A stretch of 9,359 nt of DNA. Origin: an uncultured Clostridia bacterium (lineage in GTDB: Bacteria; Bacillota; Clostridia; Christensenellales; UBA1242). The number at the start of each line of letters is the position of its first letter. Position 1 is the stretch's first letter. Location of the stretch: positions 1-9,359 of the forward strand of contig CALATF010000074.1 of assembly GCA_937891595.1 (NCBI GenBank). The letters are read 5' to 3'. The notes under the pieces were generated by a model. The model made no database searches and was not told the origin of the DNA. It worked only from the letters and a program-made list of their open reading frames with translations. A program made the position numbers and the translations under genes. Below are positions 5,839 to 9,359 of this stretch, one piece after another.

Positions 5839-6285
5839 ATGAAATGTATTTATTGCGGATATACAGATAGTAAAGTTGTAGATTCTAGATATTCAGAAGA
5901 CACAAATGCTATAAGACGTAGAAGAGAATGCCTTAAGTGTGCAAAAAGGTTTACTACTTATGAAATGATAGAAAGTACACCTATTTTAGTTATTAAAAAT
6001 GATGGTTCTCGTCAAGCTTTTGATCCACAAAAAATTAAGAAAGGTATTATAAAAGCTTGTGAAAAACGTCCAGTTAGTATGAATCAAATCGACGATTTAA
6101 TTGCCAGTATTGAAAAACAAATAAGCAATTCGCTAGAGCAAGAAGTTAAAAGTTCAAAGATCGGCGAAATGATTATGGAAAAATTAAAAGAATTAGATGA
6201 AATTTCTTACGTAAGATTTGCTGCTGTTTATAGAAAATTTAAAGACATTAATACTTTTATAGATTTTTTAAATAAAGTAAATTAA
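5839..6285 (+). CDS. nrdR: Transcriptional repressor NrdR
   Basis: This is the zinc- and ATP/dATP-binding repressor of ribonucleotide reductase genes; it senses dATP and binds paired NrdR boxes. The N-terminal zinc ribbon has Cys3, Cys6, Cys31 and Cys34 in MKCIYCG and RRRRECLKCAKRFTTYE, and the arginine cluster before the second pair is the conserved DNA-binding part. The ATP-cone follows (about 47-137), with LVIKNDGSRQAFDPQKIKKGI, the nucleotide-binding start, and SYVRFAAVYRKFKDI near the end. At 148 residues it is the family's normal length. GGAG lies 10 nt before the ATG. It has its own promoter downstream of ylmC and a terminator right after. No ribonucleotide reductase gene is in the window, so its targets lie elsewhere. 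The identification is secure. Confidence 0.98.
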   Translation: MKCIYCGYTDSKVVDSRYSEDTNAIRRRRECLKCAKRFTTYEMIESTPILVIKNDGSRQAFDPQKIKKGIIKACEKRPVSMNQIDDLIASIEKQISNSLEQEVKSSKIGEMIMEKLKELDEISYVRFAAVYRKFKDINTFIDFLNKVN

Positions 6286-6289
6286 AATT

Positions 6290-6316
6290 AATCTTGTAAT
6301 ATTTTACAAGATTTTT
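6290..6316 (+). terminator. Intrinsic terminator after nrdR
   Basis: A perfect 10-bp stem (AATCTTGTAA at 6290-6299, TTACAAGATT at 6304-6313) closes a 4-nt loop and runs into a T tract at 6312-6316. It ends the ylmC/nrdR unit before the der promoter. Confidence 0.85.
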
Positions 6317-6344
6317 ATTTTGTTAATAATAATTTAAAGATTTA

Positions 6345-6373
6345 TTGATAATTAACTTAATTTATGTTATTAT
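6345..6373 (+). promoter_or_regulatory. Sigma-A promoter of der-plsY with extended -10
   Basis: TTGATA (6345-6350) and TATTAT (6368-6373), each one base from consensus, are 17 bp apart, with TG at 6365-6366 as an extended -10. Transcription would start near 6380, directly at the ribosome binding site AAAGGA (6380-6385), so the leader is only about 15 nt. Confidence 0.75.
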
Positions 6374-6394
6374 ACCAAGAAAGGAATAAGTAAT

Positions 6395-7720
6395 ATGAGA
6401 CCATTAGTAGCTATTGTAGGCAGGCCAAATGTTGGCAAAAGCACTTTTTTTAATAAAATATGTGGCAGAAGAATAAGTATTGTAGATGATATTGCTGGCG
6501 TAACAAGGGATAGAATTTATGGCGATGCTGAATGGTGTGGTCATTATTTTACTTTAGTAGATACTGGCGGGTTAGATTTTGAAGAACAAGGTGAAATGCA
6601 ACAAAATATTTTTAACCAAGCTCAAATTGCAATAGATTTAGCAGAAGTAATTTTATTTTTTGTTGATGGTAAGGCAGGTCTTACAAATAGCGACAGACAA
6701 GTAGCGGACTTTTTAAGAAAATGTAAAAAGGATGTTATTTTGGTAGTTAATAAATTAGATAATTTCGAAGTTGAAAATTCTTATGACTTTTATTCATTAG
6801 GTATAAAAAGACTTTTTCCTATTTCGGCAGAACAATCTAAAGGTTTGGGTGAGGTTTTAGACGAAATTGTATCATGCTTAAAACATAATGCGGATTTAAC
6901 TAGCGAACCTATCGAAGCCATAAAAATAGCTATTGTTGGCAAACCTAATGCAGGAAAAAGTAGTTTAACAAATAAGCTTCTTGGGGAAAATAGATTAGTA
7001 GTTAGTTCTATTGCAGGTACTACAAGAGATGCTATAGATACACCATTTAAATATAATGGGAAAGATTATATTTTAATCGATACTGCAGGTCTTAGAAAAA
7101 AAAGTGTTATTGAAGATAAAAGCATTGAACGTTACAGCGTTTTAAGAACTATCGAAGCAATAAAAAGGGCAGACATTGTTTTAATTGTTATTGATATTGC
7201 TCAAGGAATTACCGAGCAAGATATTAAAGTTGCAGGATACGTTCATGAACAAAACAAACCTAGCGTTATAGTACTAAATAAATGGGATTTAGTAGAAAAA
7301 GATGATAAAACAATTAATAAATATACTAAAAAGCTTCAAGAAGAATTAAAGTTTATGGATTATTTTGTTCCTTTGTATATTTCTGCTAAAAATGGTCAAA
7401 GAACAAGCAAAATTATGCCACTTGTTGAAACAGTATATGAAAATTCATCAAAAAGAATTAAAACAGGTGTGTTAAATGAAATTATTCAAAACGCAATTAC
7501 AATGAAACAACCCCCAAGTAAAAATGGTCAGCGCTTAAAAATTTTTTATGCCACACAAGCTAGCATAAATCCACCTAACTTTGTGATTTTTGTTAATGAT
7601 AAAAATTTAATGCACTTTTCATATTTAAGATATTTAGAAAATACTATTAGAAGTTCTATTGATTTTCAAGGGACACCTATTATGTTAACAATTAAAAATC
7701 GCTCGGAAAAGGAAGAATAA
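6395..7720 (+). CDS. der: Ribosome biogenesis GTPase Der (EngA)
   Basis: This is an essential double-GTPase that acts in late assembly of the 50S ribosomal subunit. Two G domains in tandem are visible: the first with GRPNVGKST (9-17), DTGG (56-59) and NKLD (119-122); the second with GKPNAGKSS (182-190), DTAG (229-232) and NKWD (295-298). The C-terminal KH-like domain takes up roughly 350-441, with KQPPSKNGQRLKIFYATQ in its RNA-binding face. The length of 441 is typical (436-490 in the family). AAAGGA lies 9 nt before the ATG. The gene has its own promoter and its stop is one base from the plsY ATG, so the two are translationally linked. In Clostridia der is commonly followed by plsY, gpsA and spoIVA, and the same order minus gpsA is seen here. 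Confidence 0.99.
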   Translation: MRPLVAIVGRPNVGKSTFFNKICGRRISIVDDIAGVTRDRIYGDAEWCGHYFTLVDTGGLDFEEQGEMQQNIFNQAQIAIDLAEVILFFVDGKAGLTNSDRQVADFLRKCKKDVILVVNKLDNFEVENSYDFYSLGIKRLFPISAEQSKGLGEVLDEIVSCLKHNADLTSEPIEAIKIAIVGKPNAGKSSLTNKLLGENRLVVSSIAGTTRDAIDTPFKYNGKDYILIDTAGLRKKSVIEDKSIERYSVLRTIEAIKRADIVLIVIDIAQGITEQDIKVAGYVHEQNKPSVIVLNKWDLVEKDDKTINKYTKKLQEELKFMDYFVPLYISAKNGQRTSKIMPLVETVYENSSKRIKTGVLNEIIQNAITMKQPPSKNGQRLKIFYATQASINPPNFVIFVNDKNLMHFSYLRYLENTIRSSIDFQGTPIMLTIKNRSEKEE

Positions 7721-7721
7721 T

Positions 7722-8429
7722 ATGGAGTGGTGGAAATTTTTAATTCTTATTATAGGTTCATATTTAATAGGAAATATTTTTTTTGCAAGAATTATTAGTA
7801 GGGTTAAAAGATTTGATTATAGTAAATCGGGTAGCGGGAATCCTGGTACTATGAATATGTTTAGACATTTAGGTTTTGGGGTGGGTTTTTTAACTTTATC
7901 TTTAGATATGTTAAAAGGTGTTATACCAGCACTTGCTGGTTATTACTGGTTTGGCGGTGCAGAAGCAGGAATTAATGCTTATATTGGCATGTTTACAGCC
8001 GGACTTTCAGCATTAATAGGAAATATATTTCCAGTATTTTATAAATTTAAAGGTGGTAAAGGAGCTGCTGTTGTTTACGGAATGTTTTGTGCTACGCAAC
8101 CTATTTTAGGTTTAATAGTTTTTGGTGCAGGTTTATTATATCTTTTAATTTTTGATTATGCATCTTTGCTATCTTTTTGCATGGTTACAACCTTTACAAT
8201 TTATGAAGCTTATGTTTTAGGATTTTTGTCAGGGAATGGTAATATAGTTGTTAGTTGTTTGTTATTTGCTATTTTTGCTTTAATGTGGTTTGGTCATAGG
8301 CAAAACATATTTAGGCTATTAGTTGGTAAAGAAAATAGCTTAAATGTAAAAGATAAATTAAAAAAGTTTAAATTAAAAAGAATGTCAAAAGCACAAAAAG
8401 AAGAACTTAAACAAAAAGAAATCGGTTAA
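7722..8429 (+). CDS. plsY: Acyl-phosphate:glycerol-3-phosphate acyltransferase PlsY
   Basis: This membrane enzyme transfers an acyl group from acyl-phosphate to glycerol-3-phosphate to make lysophosphatidic acid, the first step of phospholipid synthesis. The three family motifs are present: SGNPGTMNMFR (38-48), KFKGGKGAA (108-116) and GHRQNIFRLLVGKE (191-204), plus DMLKG (62-66). Hydrophobic segments at about 5-25, 52-76, 86-106, 118-144, 147-168 and 175-190 fit the polytopic fold. Two oddities: the segment normally read as GHxFPVF is GNIFPVF (100-106), with Asn for His, and a lysine-rich tail after residue 205 takes it to 235 residues, against about 200 usually. The ribosome site (AAAGGAAG, 7709-7716 region) lies inside the end of der, one base of gap, so translation is coupled. 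A terminator follows at once. Confidence 0.96.
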   Translation: MEWWKFLILIIGSYLIGNIFFARIISRVKRFDYSKSGSGNPGTMNMFRHLGFGVGFLTLSLDMLKGVIPALAGYYWFGGAEAGINAYIGMFTAGLSALIGNIFPVFYKFKGGKGAAVVYGMFCATQPILGLIVFGAGLLYLLIFDYASLLSFCMVTTFTIYEAYVLGFLSGNGNIVVSCLLFAIFALMWFGHRQNIFRLLVGKENSLNVKDKLKKFKLKRMSKAQKEELKQKEIG

Positions 8430-8430
8430 T

Positions 8431-8464
8431 AAAAATCAACTTGTAAATTCAAGTTGATTTTTTT
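8431..8464 (+). terminator. Strong intrinsic terminator after plsY
   Basis: A perfect 13-bp stem (arms 8431-8443 and 8450-8462) with a 6-nt loop ends in a T tract to 8464. It starts 2 nt after the plsY stop and isolates spoIVA from the der-plsY operon. Confidence 0.92.
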
Positions 8465-8475
8465 GTCATTATTTA

Positions 8476-8504
8476 TCATAAGCTTAAATTTGTTTGCATA
8501 TATT
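8476..8504 (+). promoter_or_regulatory. Sigma-E-type promoter of spoIVA
   Basis: TCATAAG (8476-8482) and CATATATT (8497-8504) are 14 bp apart. Against the Bacillus sigma-E pattern KMATATT-N14-CATACAHT this matches five of seven bases at -35 and seven of eight at -10. Transcription would begin near 8511 and leave about 25 nt of leader with GGAGG at 8526-8530. spoIVA is a sigma-E gene in Bacillus, and sigE lies upstream in this window. Confidence 0.55.
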
Positions 8505-8535
8505 TTAGCATATACAAATTTGCTTGGAGGAAATA

Positions 8536-9359
8536 ATGAATTCTTACAATTTATATGAAGATATATCAAAACGAACAAACGGTGATATTTATTTAGGGGT
8601 TGTTGGCCCTGTTAGATGTGGTAAATCAACATTCATTACTAACTTTGTAAATGAAATGATATTGCCAAAAATAAACAATGAACATGATAGAAATAGAACT
8701 ATTGATGAATTACCTCAAAGTGCAGATGGGAAAATTATTATGACTACTCAACCTCACTTTGTGCCTAAAGACGCAGTTAAAATAAAAGTAAACGATAATA
8801 TTGAATTAAAAATTAAATTAGTAGATTGCGTAGGTTATGCTATTCCTGGTGTAGAGGGTATGCAAGAAAACGAAAAACCAAGACTAGTTAAAACTCCTTG
8901 GCAAAATGAACCTATGCCTTTTGAAAAAGCAGCTGAAATAGGAACAAAAAAAGTAATAACAGAACATTCAACAATAGCTGTTGTTATGACAACGGATGGT
9001 AGTTTTGGTGATTTAGATAGAGCAAGCTTTGTTGATGCAGAACAAAAAACAATTAACGAGTTAAAAGCATTAAACAAACCCTTTGTAGTTGTTTTAAATA
9101 CTACACAGCCAGATGAAGAAATAACACTAAACTTATGTCAATCTTTACAAAAAAAATACGATGTGCCAGTAATTCCAGTTGATGTTTTAAATATGTCAAC
9201 GGATAATATTGACGATATTTTTCAATGTGTTTTACAAGAATTCCCTTTATATTCTTTAAGAGTTCGCATGCCTCAATGGTTGCAAGCTTTACCTTATGAT
9301 GATGATATTATTAAAGAGATAATTCAAGAAAGTAAGCAATTTATACTAAATGCTAAAAA
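8536..9359 (+). CDS. spoIVA: Stage IV sporulation protein A (SpoIVA), 5' part
   Basis: SpoIVA is the ATPase that polymerises on the forespore surface in the mother cell to form the basement layer of the spore coat. The window holds 274 codons plus two bases of a protein usually about 492 long; no stop is present because the sequence ends. The N-terminal ATPase domain is clear: Walker A GPVRCGKST (24-32, Lys30), sensor threonines Thr70-Thr71 in IMTTQPHFVP, and Walker B VDCVG (96-100, Asp97). These numbers coincide with those I recall for the Bacillus protein. Other family blocks are DELPQSADGK, KTPW, AAEIGTKKVITEHST and KPFVVVLN. GGAGG lies 5 nt before the ATG. The gene follows the plsY terminator and a sigma-E-like promoter. 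The C-terminal part, which in Bacillus binds SpoVM, is outside the window. Confidence 0.98.
   Translation, partial: MNSYNLYEDISKRTNGDIYLGVVGPVRCGKSTFITNFVNEMILPKINNEHDRNRTIDELPQSADGKIIMTTQPHFVPKDAVKIKVNDNIELKIKLVDCVGYAIPGVEGMQENEKPRLVKTPWQNEPMPFEKAAEIGTKKVITEHSTIAVVMTTDGSFGDLDRASFVDAEQKTINELKALNKPFVVVLNTTQPDEEITLNLCQSLQKKYDVPVIPVDVLNMSTDNIDDIFQCVLQEFPLYSLRVRMPQWLQALPYDDDIIKEIIQESKQFILNAK

Noticed and set aside
8835..9077. Minus-strand open frame of 80 codons near the right end
   Set aside because: It overlaps the plus-strand spoIVA frame, which is strongly conserved and simply lacks its stop because the window ends.

Overview
The window comes from a low-GC, endospore-forming Firmicute, most likely an uncultured member of class Clostridia. 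The evidence is the strong A+T bias, AGGAGG-type ribosome binding sites, and the gene set: ftsA-like/ftsZ, spoIIGA, sigE, sigG, ylmC/ymxH, nrdR, der, plsY and spoIVA. I cannot place it more precisely from sequence alone. No RNA gene, mobile element, CRISPR array or origin was seen, and no gap between genes exceeds 300 bases.

Layout. (1) 2-166: the last 54 codons of a subtilisin-family protease, followed by a terminator. (2) 316-2785: a near-consensus sigma-A promoter, a divergent short FtsA-like gene, ftsZ and a strong terminator. (3) 2844-4441: spoIIGA and sigE, the membrane protease and pro-sigma-E pair of the mother cell. (4) 4441-4475: one hairpin that fills the gap between convergent sigE and sigG and can end both transcripts. 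(5) 5249-4476 on the minus strand: sigG, the late forespore sigma factor, whose leader can fold a hairpin over its only ribosome-binding sequence. (6) 5434-6316: ylmC/ymxH (TTG start), nrdR with its own promoter, and a terminator. (7) 6345-8464: a promoter, der and plsY one base apart, and a terminator. (8) 8476-9359: a sigma-E-like promoter and the first 274 codons of spoIVA, cut by the window end.

How the genes work together. FtsZ makes the division ring that is redeployed as the asymmetric sporulation septum. SpoIIGA then processes pro-sigma-E in the mother cell, sigma-E should drive spoIVA (coat basement layer), and sigma-G runs the forespore after engulfment. Der (ribosome assembly), PlsY (phosphatidic acid synthesis) and NrdR (ribonucleotide reductase repressor) are housekeeping genes commonly found near this cluster in Clostridia.

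This is a conserved core locus and I do not see a wholly new system in it. The points worth a second look are local: sigG is flipped relative to sigE, unlike the spoIIGA-sigE-sigG order I know from Bacillus; the sigG leader has an 11-bp hairpin covering its Shine-Dalgarno-like sequence; the FtsA-like protein lacks the usual C-terminal membrane-targeting region and has an altered phosphate-2 motif; spoIIGA has no visible Shine-Dalgarno sequence and may be leaderless; and spoIVA follows a good sigma-E-type promoter.
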